From positions 1 to 27,511 of the forward strand of contig CAYSJJ010000057.1 of assembly GCA_964431365.1 (NCBI GenBank): a DNA stretch of 27,511 bases, in the 5' to 3' direction. This DNA is from Geomobilibacter sp964431365 (GTDB lineage Bacteria; Desulfobacterota; Desulfuromonadia; Geobacterales; DSM-12255). The position numbers and the translations under genes were made by a program. Below the pieces are notes generated by a model. That model was not told where the DNA came from. It saw nothing but the letters and a program-made list of their open reading frames with translations, and searched no databases. How positions within the stretch are numbered: position 1 is the stretch's first letter; every line of letters begins with the position of its first letter. This document shows, piece after piece, positions 1-7,606 of this stretch.

Positions 1-50
1 CGTCGTGAGTTAGCCCACTTTGACCAACCAAACCCCATACAGGCGACCGA

Positions 51-79
51 TCAAAAAAAGAGGGGCCAGAAGGCCCCCC
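51..79 (-). terminator. Rho-independent terminator of the malic enzyme gene
   Basis: Read on the minus strand, a perfect 6-bp stem GGGGCC-TTCT-GGCCCC is followed at once by a T-rich run (TCTTTTTTT). It lies about 30 bases past the malic enzyme stop codon and has the classical intrinsic terminator layout. The first 50 bases of the window hold nothing I can assign. Confidence 0.85.
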
Positions 80-109
80 CGGATGCTGCACGGTAATGAT
101 GATGAAATA

Positions 110-2368
110 TCAGCTGTTCTGCGCGTCGACGACGGCGATGGCGGCCATGTTGACGATGTCGGAAACGTCGTCGCCCCGCTGCAGGACGTGCACCGGCTTG
201 TTCATCCCCATCAGGATCGGACCGATGGCATCGGCCCCCCCCAGGTGGTGGAGAAGCTTGTAGCAGATGTTGCCCGAGTTCAGGTCCGGGAAGATGAGGA
301 TATTGGCTGATTCCTGAATGGCCGCAAAGGGGAAGCTCTTCTGCAGAACTTCCGAAACAACGGCGGTGTCAGCCTGCATCTCCCCGTCGACGAGGAGTCC
401 CGGCGCCTTTTCCTTGACGATCTCGGTGGCCCTCCTCACCTTCTTGGCCAGCGGATGGTTGACCGAGCCGAAGTTGGAGAAGGAGAGCATGGCAACGGTC
501 GGCTCGATATCGAGCAGGCGGGCCTTTTCGGCAGCGAGGATGGCTGTCTCGGCAAGCTCCTCGGCGGTCGGCTCGATGCTCACCGTGGTGTCGGCCAGGA
601 GGAAGATCCCCTTCTTGAAGACCATCATGTAGAGGCCGTGCACACTGGAAAGCCCGGGCTGCTTGCCGATCACCTCAAGGGCGGGACGGATGGTCTCCGG
701 ATAGTGGGTGTCGATACCGGCGAGGAGCGTATCCGCATCCCCCTGGCGCACCATCATGCAGCCGAAGTGGGTGCGTGACTTGCGGGTCATCAGACGTTTG
801 GCCTCGGAAAGGGTAAGCCCCTTGCGCTGCCGCAGCTTGAAGAGTTCCTCGGCATATGCTTCGGACTTCTCGCAGGTGGCCGGATCGATGATCGGCACCT
901 CGCCGTTGAAGTCGAGCCCCAACTCCTCCATCTTGGCAATGATCTTGTCGTGATTGCCGACGAGGATCGGATGGGCAATCCCCTCTTCGACGAGGATATG
1001 GGCCGCTCTGAGGATCTTCTCGTTGTCCCCTTCCGGAAACACGATCCGTTTCGGATCGCACTTGGCCTTGTTGATGATGAGTCGCAGGGTCTCCTTCGCC
1101 TTACCCTGCAACGCCTCCAGGTGCTCGACGTACTTGTCCATGTCCTCGATCGGCTGGCGGGCAACCCCCGACTCCATCGCCGCCTTGGCAACGGCCGGGG
1201 CCACCCTGAGCAGGGCGCGGGGGTCGAACGGCTTCGGGATGATGTAGTCGCGGCCAAAGGAGAACTTCACGTTGCCGTAGGCGCGGCAGACCGAATCCGG
1301 GCACTCCTCGCGGGCCAGTTCGGCCAGGGCGAATACCGCGGCCTTTTTCATCTCCTCGTTGATGGTGGTGGCCCGGACATCGAGGGCACCACGGAAGATG
1401 AAGGGAAAGCCGAGGACGTTGTTCACCTGGTTGGGATAATCGGAGCGGCCGGTGGCTACCAGAACGTCTCCGCGCACCGCCCTGGCCTCTTCCGGGGTGA
1501 TCTCCGGGTCAGGGTTGGCCATGGCGAAGATGATCGGATTTACGGCCATCTTGCGCACCATCTCGGGAGTGAAGGCCCCTTTCGAGGAGAGGCCGAACAG
1601 GACGTCGGCCCCTTCGGCCACCTCTTCCAGGGTACGCAGCGGGGTGTCGACGGCAAAGCGCTCCTTGTACTTGTTCATCCCCTCGGCGCGTCCCTTGTAG
1701 ATGACCCCCTTGGTGTCGCACATGACGAGGTGCTCTTTCTTCACCCCGAGGGAGATGGCCAGGTTGGCACAGGCGATGGCCGCGGCACCGGCACCGTTCA
1801 CCACGATCCGGATATCGCCGATCTTCTTGCCGATCAGTTCCAGGGCGTTGACGAGGGCAGCGGAGGAGATGATGGCCGTGCCGTGCTGGTCGTCGTGGAA
1901 GACCGGGATGTTCATGGTCTTCTTCAGCTCTTCCTCGATGTGGAAGCATTCCGGGGCCTTGATGTCCTCCAGGTTGATCCCGCCAAAGGTCGGCTCCAGA
2001 AGCTGACAAACCTTGATCACCTCTTCCGGGTCTTCCGATTTCACCTCGATATCAAACACGTCGATGTCGGCAAAACGCTTGAACAGAACCCCTTTCCCCT
2101 CCATGACCGGCTTGCCCGCCAAGGCGCCGATGTTGCCCAGGCCAAGAACAGCCGTACCGTTGGAGATGACTGCCACAAGATTTCCCTTGGCCGTGTACTT
2201 ATAGGCATCTTCCGGGTTCTTTTCGATCTCGAGACAAGGTTCTGCAACTCCAGGGGTATAGGCAAGCGACAGGTCCCGGGACGTCAGGCACGGTTTGGTG
2301 GCGATAACTTCGATCTTTCCTTTGCGCCCCATGGAGTGGTATTCTAGCGCGTCGATTTTCTTGGCCAT
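110..2368 (-). CDS. maeB: NADP-dependent malic enzyme, MaeB type (malic enzyme fused to phosphotransacetylase-like domain)
   Basis: Predicted cytoplasmic enzyme of 752 residues that oxidatively decarboxylates malate to pyruvate, producing NAD(P)H. Residues 1 to about 430 are the malic enzyme part: the LAYTPGVAEPC segment holds the presumed catalytic Tyr37, Lys92 lies in EGKGVLFKRF, metal ligands are likely Glu134/Asp135 and Asp160 (VFHDDQHGT), and the dinucleotide-binding NGAGAAAIA is at 191-199. Residues about 430-752 resemble phosphate acetyltransferase (starting PKRIVFPEGDNEKI). In MaeB proteins this domain is regulatory, binding acetyl-CoA, rather than a working transacetylase. The 752-residue length is normal for MaeB. 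The ATG is preceded by an AGAGGGGG ribosome site. It stands alone, divergent from the HIT gene, with its own terminator. Assignment is firm; NADP preference is inferred from the family. Confidence 0.95.
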   Translation of the reverse strand: MAKKIDALEYHSMGRKGKIEVIATKPCLTSRDLSLAYTPGVAEPCLEIEKNPEDAYKYTAKGNLVAVISNGTAVLGLGNIGALAGKPVMEGKGVLFKRFADIDVFDIEVKSEDPEEVIKVCQLLEPTFGGINLEDIKAPECFHIEEELKKTMNIPVFHDDQHGTAIISSAALVNALELIGKKIGDIRIVVNGAGAAAIACANLAISLGVKKEHLVMCDTKGVIYKGRAEGMNKYKERFAVDTPLRTLEEVAEGADVLFGLSSKGAFTPEMVRKMAVNPIIFAMANPDPEITPEEARAVRGDVLVATGRSDYPNQVNNVLGFPFIFRGALDVRATTINEEMKKAAVFALAELAREECPDSVCRAYGNVKFSFGRDYIIPKPFDPRALLRVAPAVAKAAMESGVARQPIEDMDKYVEHLEALQGKAKETLRLIINKAKCDPKRIVFPEGDNEKILRAAHILVEEGIAHPILVGNHDKIIAKMEELGLDFNGEVPIIDPATCEKSEAYAEELFKLRQRKGLTLSEAKRLMTRKSRTHFGCMMVRQGDADTLLAGIDTHYPETIRPALEVIGKQPGLSSVHGLYMMVFKKGIFLLADTTVSIEPTAEELAETAILAAEKARLLDIEPTVAMLSFSNFGSVNHPLAKKVRRATEIVKEKAPGLLVDGEMQADTAVVSEVLQKSFPFAAIQESANILIFPDLNSGNICYKLLHHLGGADAIGPILMGMNKPVHVLQRGDDVSDIVNMAAIAVVDAQNS

Positions 2369-2722
2369 AAACTTTCCCCCTCTACTTTTTTAGTATAAGT
2401 AAAATTACTTTCTACTTCATCAACCCACCCACCCAAACAAAGCAGCCACCAGTGGAAGTTGGGTAACATATGCTCATTTCTTCCGCCCTGTCAAGTATTT
2501 ATTGACAATAAAATATAAACGTATTCTACTGATAATTACGCTCCGTCGATGCCCGATAACCGCTTGTCAACAGAGGTCAATATGTTAATAGAAAACGAGG
2601 CGGTTCCCAGCAGATCCGGCTGACCCGGCGTTTACAGGCGGATCGTCCCTTGGGCCGGGTCACGACTCAGTCGATTTTCATTCAAAGTTTCTAGTCTAGC
2701 AGCTAAAAAGGAAATTGCACGC
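2369..2722. other. Divergent intergenic region, maeB / HIT gene
   Basis: A 354-base gap between divergent genes with no credible coding sequence. It holds a good minus-strand promoter for maeB and a TGTCAA-N7-TTGACA inverted repeat at 2489-2507, whose left arm is the maeB -35 box. Toward the HIT gene I see only a weak candidate (TTGTCA at 2564-2569 with TAATAG at 2586-2591, spacing 16). The HIT ribosome site is AAGGAA at 2708-2713. Confidence 0.5.
2465..2494 (-). promoter_or_regulatory. Candidate sigma-70 promoter of maeB
   Basis: On the minus strand a perfect -35 box TTGACA (2489-2494) is followed after 18 bases by TATGTT (2465-2470). The predicted start is near 2458, leaving an untranslated leader of about 90 bases. 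The -35 box is one arm of the TGTCAA-N7-TTGACA inverted repeat, so a repressor or activator could bind there. Prediction by eye only. Confidence 0.55.
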
Positions 2723-3223
2723 ATGGAACGTCTGTGGGCTCCCTGGAGGATGGAATATATCCTGAATCATAAACCAGAGGGATGCATCTTCTGCCTTCCT
2801 CCGGACCTGCACGTCGACCGGGAGCGGCTGCTTCTGTATCGGAGCCGGCTCTCGCTGGTGATGCTGAACCGTTACCCGTACACCAACGGCCACCTCCTGA
2901 TCGCACCCAACCGCCACACCGCCGACCTCGAAGGGCTTACGGACGAGGAGATGCTCGACCTCTTCAGGACCCTCAGCCTCTGCAAGGGCATCCTGCGGGA
3001 GACGGCCGGACCCGACGGGTTCAATATCGGCATCAACCTGGGGAAGTCGGCCGGGGCCGGGGTCGACGACCACATCCACCTGCACATTGTTCCCCGCTGG
3101 AGCGGCGACACCAACTTCATGTCGGTCATCCCGGACCTGCGGGTCATGCCGGAGAACCTCGCCGTCACCTTCGACCGACTCCTGCCCCGGTTCCAAGCCG
3201 CTGCATGCCAGACAGCACCGTGA
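2723..3223 (+). CDS. HIT family nucleotide hydrolase/transferase
   Basis: A 166-residue protein of the histidine triad superfamily, whose members cleave or transfer nucleotidyl groups (for example Ap4A or AMP conjugates). The signature DDHIHLHIVPRW carries His117, His119 and His121; the last is the expected nucleophile that becomes nucleotidylated. CIFC (Cys21, Cys24) near the N terminus fits the zinc-binding subgroup similar to Ap4A phosphorylase or GalT-like HIT proteins. No signal peptide, so cytoplasmic. The start is supported by AAGGAA 9 bases upstream. It is the first gene of a tight plus-strand operon, and its stop overlaps the start region of the ROK kinase. The family is certain; the physiological substrate cannot be read from the sequence. 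Confidence 0.9.
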   Translation: MERLWAPWRMEYILNHKPEGCIFCLPPDLHVDRERLLLYRSRLSLVMLNRYPYTNGHLLIAPNRHTADLEGLTDEEMLDLFRTLSLCKGILRETAGPDGFNIGINLGKSAGAGVDDHIHLHIVPRWSGDTNFMSVIPDLRVMPENLAVTFDRLLPRFQAAACQTAP

Positions 3224-4188
3224 CCGTCAGCACGGAAACCGGCCCCGTCACGTTGGCCATCGACCTGGGAGGGACCAACCTCAGAATGGCCCTGGTCGCC
3301 CGGGACGGCTCGATCGTTGCCCGTCTGCGGCGCCCGACCTGCTCCACAGGAGGCCGACCGGCGTTTGTCGATGCATTGAGGTCAGCCATCGACGAACTAC
3401 TCGCCGAGGCCGGACGCCGGGAGAGAACCGTCACAGCCATCGGCGCCGGTGTCCCCGGGCTGGTGAACGGTGCCGGCCTGCTCCACGCCGCAGTCAACCT
3501 TCCGTTTCTCGACCAGACCAACATCAACGATCTGCTACTGGGCATCACCGGCCTCCCCACCTTTACCGCCAACGACGCCAATGCCGCTGCGGTCGGCGAA
3601 TTCCGTTTCGGGGCCGGGCGGCCGTTCGGCTCGTTCCTCCTCTTCACCCTGGGGACCGGGGTGGGGAGCGGCCTGATCCTGAACGGCTCCCTCTGGACCG
3701 GATGTGACGGCATTGCCAGCGAGTTCGGGCACGCCACGGTGGAGCCGGAGGGACTGGCCTGTCCCTGCGGCAACCGGGGGTGCCTTGAACAGTACGCCTC
3801 TGCCAGTGCCCTGCTGACCGAGGCCCATCGCCGGCTGGACGCAGGCGTGGCGAGCTCCCTTTCACACGTCGATCGCGAGAGCCTTACAGCCGCCTCGGTG
3901 GGCCAAGCCGCTGCAGAAGGGGATCCCCTTGCCCGCCAGCTCCTGGCACGGGCAGGCCGCTACCTGGGCCAGGCCGCGGCCACGGCCGCGAACCTTCTCA
4001 ACCTGGAGGCCTTTGTCCTGACCGGCGGCATGGCCGACAGCTTCCGGTTCATCGCCCCGGCCATGGAAGAGGAGTTGAAGTCACGGGCCTTTCCTGCCGC
4101 AACGGAAAGGATACGGATCGTGCAGGGTACATTGGGGGACGACGCGGGACTCCTGGGAATGGCGGCGCTGGCGTGGGAAAGGGTGTAG
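3205..4188 (+). CDS. ROK family sugar kinase, glucokinase-like
   Basis: A cytoplasmic ROK-family protein of 327 residues, probably phosphorylating glucose or a related hexose with ATP. It shows the phosphate-binding LAIDLGGTN (17-25), the catalytic base Asp124 in FTANDANAAAVGE, the glycine-rich TLGTGVGSG (148-156), the SEFGHATVEPEG loop, and the ROK zinc site His176 with CPCGNRGC (186-193). All key residues are present. The open frame extends further upstream inside the HIT gene, but homology begins only here. ATG 3205 overlaps the HIT gene by 19 bases, and an in-frame GTG at 3220 overlapping the HIT stop (GTGA) is an equally plausible coupled start. No strong ribosome site precedes either one, which suggests translational coupling. 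Sugar specificity is inferred. Confidence 0.88.
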   Translation: MPDSTVTVSTETGPVTLAIDLGGTNLRMALVARDGSIVARLRRPTCSTGGRPAFVDALRSAIDELLAEAGRRERTVTAIGAGVPGLVNGAGLLHAAVNLPFLDQTNINDLLLGITGLPTFTANDANAAAVGEFRFGAGRPFGSFLLFTLGTGVGSGLILNGSLWTGCDGIASEFGHATVEPEGLACPCGNRGCLEQYASASALLTEAHRRLDAGVASSLSHVDRESLTAASVGQAAAEGDPLARQLLARAGRYLGQAAATAANLLNLEAFVLTGGMADSFRFIAPAMEEELKSRAFPAATERIRIVQGTLGDDAGLLGMAALAWERV

Positions 4189-4189
4189 C

Positions 4190-5560
4190 ATGGAAAAAAT
4201 CCTGATCATCGACGACGAATCATTCATCAGGGAAAACGTCACCCGGATTCTGTACGAGGACGGCTACACGGTTCTGGAAGCGGCCAACGGCGGCGAGGCG
4301 CTCCAGATCGCCCGCGAGGACGAACCGGACCTGGCCCTCCTGGACCTGAACCTGGGGACCGAAGACGGCATCGACGTCCTGAAGGCGCTGAAGGAGATCA
4401 ACCCGGAGCTCCTGGTGATCATCATCACCGGCTACGGGTCGGTGGAATCGGCCGTGGAGGCGATCAAGCTCGGTGCCTTCCACTACATGAAAAAACCGTT
4501 CAAGGCCGACGCCCTGCGACTCATCGTCAAGCTGGCCCTGCAGACCCAGACCCTGAAGCGGGAAGTACGAAACCTGCGCAAGGGGGACCTGGAGCTCTTC
4601 GAGAAGGTGCCGATGGTCGGGGTCAGCCCGGCCCTCAAGAACATTACGGCCCAGATCAGGGAGATCGCCCGTTCTCCCGCCTCCACGGTCCTGATAACCG
4701 GCGAGTCGGGCACCGGCAAGGAGTTGGTCGCCAAGGCGATCCATCACCTCTCTGACCGGCGGGAGTCCCAGTTCATCGGCATCAACTGCGCGGCCATTCC
4801 GGTCAATCTGCTGGAGAGCGAACTCTTCGGCCATGAAAAGGGGGCGTTCACCGACGCCAGGTCCCGCAAGATCGGTCTGTTCGAGGAGGCCAACAAGGGG
4901 ACGATCTTCCTGGACGAGATGGGGGAGATGGACCCGGGGATGCAGGTGAAGCTGCTGCGGGTGCTGGAGGAGCGGAAGATCAGGCGGGTCGGCGGCACGA
5001 GCAGCATCGACATCGACGTGCGGGTCATCGCCGCCACCAACCAGGACCTGGCGGTCGCCATACGTAACGGCCGGTTCCGGGAGGATCTTTTCTACCGGCT
5101 GAACGTCCTCCCGATCACCCTCCCGCCGCTGCGGGAACGGAAAGAGGACATCCCGGTACTGGCCAAATTCTTCCTCGAACGGTTGAACCGGACCTTTTCC
5201 CGGAACTTCACCGAGATCACCGACGTTGCCATGGCGCTTCTCACGGCCTATCACTGGCCGGGCAACATCAGGGAACTGAAGAACGTCATGGAGCGGATCT
5301 GCATCATGCACAACGGGCCGCTGATCCTTGCCGACCATCTCCCTCCGGAGATTCGCGGCGGTGGCTCCACCAGCGCCGCACAGCGCGGGGATGTACTCCC
5401 CGACCTGGAACTGGGGCTCGACCTGGCCGTCGAACAATACGAGCACGGCCTCATCAAGGCGGCCCTGGCCAAGACCGGGGGGAATGTCCTGCAGACCGCC
5501 CAGCTCCTCAAGGTGCCTCGGGGGACGCTCCGCTACAAGATGGCAAAGTACGGGCTCTGA
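4190..5560 (+). CDS. Sigma-54-dependent response regulator (REC-AAA+-Fis)
   Basis: A 456-residue NtrC-type enhancer-binding protein. The receiver domain (1-120) has the acidic pair Asp8/Asp9, phospho-acceptor Asp52, Thr80 and Lys102. The AAA+ domain (about 143-375) has Walker A GESGTGKE (171-178), Walker B IFLDEMGE (Asp242-Glu243), and ESELFGHEKGAFTDA. The sigma-54 contact loop therefore reads GAFTDA rather than the canonical GAFTGA. The C terminus (about 412-456) is a Fis-type helix-turn-helix (GGNVLQTAQLLKVPRGTLRYK). It starts 1 base after the ROK stop and is surely co-transcribed. No histidine kinase is adjacent, so it is an orphan regulator. Targets are unknown; two sigma-54-like promoters elsewhere in the window are possible but unproven. 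Confidence 0.93.
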   Translation: MEKILIIDDESFIRENVTRILYEDGYTVLEAANGGEALQIAREDEPDLALLDLNLGTEDGIDVLKALKEINPELLVIIITGYGSVESAVEAIKLGAFHYMKKPFKADALRLIVKLALQTQTLKREVRNLRKGDLELFEKVPMVGVSPALKNITAQIREIARSPASTVLITGESGTGKELVAKAIHHLSDRRESQFIGINCAAIPVNLLESELFGHEKGAFTDARSRKIGLFEEANKGTIFLDEMGEMDPGMQVKLLRVLEERKIRRVGGTSSIDIDVRVIAATNQDLAVAIRNGRFREDLFYRLNVLPITLPPLRERKEDIPVLAKFFLERLNRTFSRNFTEITDVAMALLTAYHWPGNIRELKNVMERICIMHNGPLILADHLPPEIRGGGSTSAAQRGDVLPDLELGLDLAVEQYEHGLIKAALAKTGGNVLQTAQLLKVPRGTLRYKMAKYGL

Positions 5561-5562
5561 CC

Positions 5563-5601
5563 AGGAACGAGGAACGAGGAACGAGGAACGAGGAAGTTCC
5601 T
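5563..5601 (+). repeat. Short tandem repeat, AGGAACG x4, with hairpin potential
   Basis: Directly after the response regulator stop there are four exact head-to-tail copies of the 7-mer AGGAACG (5563-5590) and a partial fifth. The last full copy can pair with GTTCCT at 5596-5601 (AGGAAC-GAGGAA-GTTCCT). It sits between convergent genes and has no T-tract, so it is not a clear terminator. It may be a simple-sequence expansion or a spacer repeat. Confidence 0.7.
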
Positions 5602-5662
5602 TAGGTTTCGGTCCGGATTACAAGCTTTTCCCTCGATCCTTTCTCCTCGCTCATCGATCCTT

Positions 5663-7114
5663 TTACTGCCCTGCCGCCAAGCCTCCCAGAGTGCGGATGG
5701 CCTCCTCTATCTGCGGCGACCAGAACGAGGAGTTCAAGCGGATATAGTTGCGGAACTTGTTGTTCATGGAAAAGATCGGCCCCGGCGCAATTGAGATGCC
5801 ACGACTAAAGGCCTGATGGTAGAGGGTGATGGCGTCGACCCGCTCCGGCATCTCCACCCAGAGTATCGAACTGCCGGCAGGTCTCGTCACCCTTGTCCCG
5901 GCAGGGAAGCACCTCCCTACCGCTTCGGCCATGAGCGCCGTCTGACGGGCGTAGGCCTTCCTGATGGAACGCAGGTGATGGTCGTACCCGCCATTGGCAA
6001 GAAACTCGGCCATGGCCAGTTGAGTGGGTGACGGGGTAGCCACATTGACGATCATCTTGAGCCGCTCCACTTCCGACTTGAAACGTCCCGGAATCATCCA
6101 CCCAACCCGGTATCCCGGGGCCACGGTCTTCGAGAAAGACGAACAGTAGAGCACCATCCCCTTCCGGTCGTAGGCCTTGACCGCAACCGGCCGCTCGTTG
6201 CTGAAGGCGAGGTCGCCATAGATATCGTCCTCGATAAGCGGTATCTCATGGCGGGCCAACAATTCCACCAACTCCCTCTTTTTCCCGTCAGGCATCAGAC
6301 TCCCCAGAGGGTTCCCGAAATTGGCAATGACCAGACAAGCCTTCACCGGGTTCTGGCCGATGGCATACCCGAGCGCCTCGATGCTCATTCCCTCGCGTGG
6401 TGTGGTCGGTATTTCCAGGGCATTCAGGCCGAGCTCACGGATCATCTGCAGGAAATTGAAATATACCGGGGATTCGATGGCGATGTTGTCCCCCGGGCGG
6501 CATACGGCCCGCAAAGCCAGATAGACCGCCTCCACGCAACCGGAGGTAACGACGATTTCGTCCGGCCGGATACTGCAACCGGCCAGGAGCGCCCGCTTGG
6601 CGATCTCGGTACGAAGTCGCTCGCAACCTGGGGAGAGGATATAGGAGATGTTCTGGGCCGGAAAACGCCGGCTCTCGGAAGCCAGCATCCGGTTCAGCCG
6701 CTCCGTGGGGAGGAGGGCCGGGTTGGGAACGACCCCACCCAGCGGAATCAGGTCGCTGTTCATCATATTCAGCAACACCTGGTGGCAGAGCTCACTCACG
6801 GTCACCGGCGCCGGAGCGATCGGCTGCTTCGCGGCGACCGGCGAATCGGCTATCTCGGGGAAACGGGAGCAGACATAATACCCCGACTGCGGGCGGGCCT
6901 CGATGACCCGGCGGTCCTCCAAAACCGCATAGGCCTGCATGACCGTATTGATACTCACATCCAGCTGCCGGCTCAACTGCCGGATGGACGGCACGCGGTC
7001 GCCGGCCCTGAAGGTCCCCTGCTCCACCAGCGCACCAAGTCTCTCAGCCACCTGCTCGTACAGTGGCAGCCTTCCTCCGGCATCGACGCTTGTACCGTTC
7101 ATGGCAACAACCAT
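5663..7114 (-). CDS. MocR-type (GntR-wHTH / aminotransferase-like) transcriptional regulator
   Basis: A regulator of 483 residues with an N-terminal GntR winged helix-turn-helix (about 15-85, containing VPSIRQLSRQLDVSINTV) joined to a fold-type I aminotransferase-like domain. The PLP-binding lysine is Lys329 in SFSKTVAPGYRVG, with the usual NFGNPLG and EDDIYGDL motifs. Such proteins act as PLP- or amino-acid-responsive regulators; GabR, PdxR and TauR are known examples. The open frame begins at 7156, but the ATG at 7114 has GGGAGG 8 bases upstream and starts the protein just before the domain, so I prefer it; the extra N-terminal 14 residues (Cys-rich) look non-coding. It is divergent from the DUF2917 gene across a perfect inverted repeat, which implies autoregulation and control of that gene. 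An aminotransferase role is less likely given the DNA-binding domain. Confidence 0.9.
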   Translation of the reverse strand: MVVAMNGTSVDAGGRLPLYEQVAERLGALVEQGTFRAGDRVPSIRQLSRQLDVSINTVMQAYAVLEDRRVIEARPQSGYYVCSRFPEIADSPVAAKQPIAPAPVTVSELCHQVLLNMMNSDLIPLGGVVPNPALLPTERLNRMLASESRRFPAQNISYILSPGCERLRTEIAKRALLAGCSIRPDEIVVTSGCVEAVYLALRAVCRPGDNIAIESPVYFNFLQMIRELGLNALEIPTTPREGMSIEALGYAIGQNPVKACLVIANFGNPLGSLMPDGKKRELVELLARHEIPLIEDDIYGDLAFSNERPVAVKAYDRKGMVLYCSSFSKTVAPGYRVGWMIPGRFKSEVERLKMIVNVATPSPTQLAMAEFLANGGYDHHLRSIRKAYARQTALMAEAVGRCFPAGTRVTRPAGSSILWVEMPERVDAITLYHQAFSRGISIAPGPIFSMNNKFRNYIRLNSSFWSPQIEEAIRTLGGLAAGQ

Positions 7115-7155
7115 ACTCCCCGCCTCCCTGCAGCAACAGATACAGTACGTGGACA

Positions 7156-7186
7156 ATTATATGGATACAGTTGCACATTTTGGCAA
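7156..7186 (-). promoter_or_regulatory. Candidate promoter of the MocR regulator gene
   Basis: On the minus strand a perfect -10 box TATAAT (7156-7161) is preceded by TTGCCA (7181-7186), 5 of 6 matches to the -35 consensus, with a long 19-base spacer. The inverted repeat at 7160-7197 covers the whole promoter, so binding of the regulator should occlude or remodel it. The long spacer recalls activator-dependent promoters, but this is speculation. Confidence 0.5.
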
Positions 7187-7197
7187 CTGTATCCATA
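7160..7197. promoter_or_regulatory. Perfect inverted repeat, probable MocR operator
   Basis: Two perfectly complementary 15-base arms, TATGGATACAGTTGC (7160-7174) and GCAACTGTATCCATA (7183-7197), flank an 8-base spacer. The element lies between the divergent MocR and DUF2917 genes and overlaps the MocR promoter. On the plus side it ends just upstream of where a -35 box for the DUF2917 gene would be (an extended -10, TGTTATTTT, lies at 7219-7227). That arrangement fits a regulator that represses itself and activates its neighbour. Confidence 0.8.
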
Positions 7198-7270
7198 ACA
7201 AATCAATATCTCTGCATCTGTTATTTTGCATGGGTTTGGGCTAATCTCGCCAGAAAGGAGGGATGCATCC

Positions 7271-7528
7271 ATGATAATCTCGCTACCGGAGCAGGAGCTA
7301 CTCAGGATCGACGGCAAGAACAGACGGCTTGCGCTCCACTGCCTGGCAGGAACGGTCTGGCTCACCGACGGCAGCGGTCGGGACTGCCTGCTCATTGCCG
7401 GAAGGACGTTCAGGGTCCACGGTTCGGAAACCGTCGTCATCGAGGCTTTGCGAAAAGCGGAGGTGAGGCTTGTGGAAGAGGAACCGGGGAGTACGGAGGC
7501 AGCGACGCTCCGCCTGGCGGTCTCGTAG
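7271..7528 (+). CDS. DUF2917 family protein
   Basis: A small cytoplasmic protein of 85 residues that fits the DUF2917 family (pattern LAGTVWLTDGSGRDCLLIAG followed by an xVVIEAL strand). The family forms a small beta-rich, cupin-like unit of unknown function. An upstream in-frame ATG at 7226 exists, but the ATG at 7271 follows a strong AAGGAGG site (7255-7261) at proper spacing and matches the family start. It is divergent from the MocR regulator, and this pairing is, to my knowledge, recurrent in Geobacter-type genomes. It is therefore the likely regulatory target. No catalytic motif is visible. Confidence 0.8.
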   Translation: MIISLPEQELLRIDGKNRRLALHCLAGTVWLTDGSGRDCLLIAGRTFRVHGSETVVIEALRKAEVRLVEEEPGSTEAATLRLAVS

Positions 7529-7606
7529 AACCGACCGACTGGCTGCGCGCCGCTTATCCGGCCCTTGTTACGGTAGATTGCCAGCGGCGATCATGACGGG
7601 CTGCAC

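Noticed and set aside
950..2347. Long plus-strand open frame opposite the malic enzyme gene
   Set aside because: It is the antisense shadow of maeB in high-GC DNA; its composition is typical of such shadows (many Gly, Asp, His, Val) and it has no ribosome site or homology.
2782..3204. N-terminal extension of the ROK kinase through the HIT gene
   Set aside because: The extension is the out-of-frame reading of the HIT gene; ROK homology starts just after 3205.
4220..5446. 408-codon minus-strand open frame opposite the sigma-54 regulator
   Set aside because: Antisense shadow of a gene with intact REC, AAA+ and Fis motifs.
5563..5601. Possible CRISPR-like or transposon end structure
   Set aside because: The units are 7 bases, contiguous and without spacers; there is no transposase or cas gene nearby.
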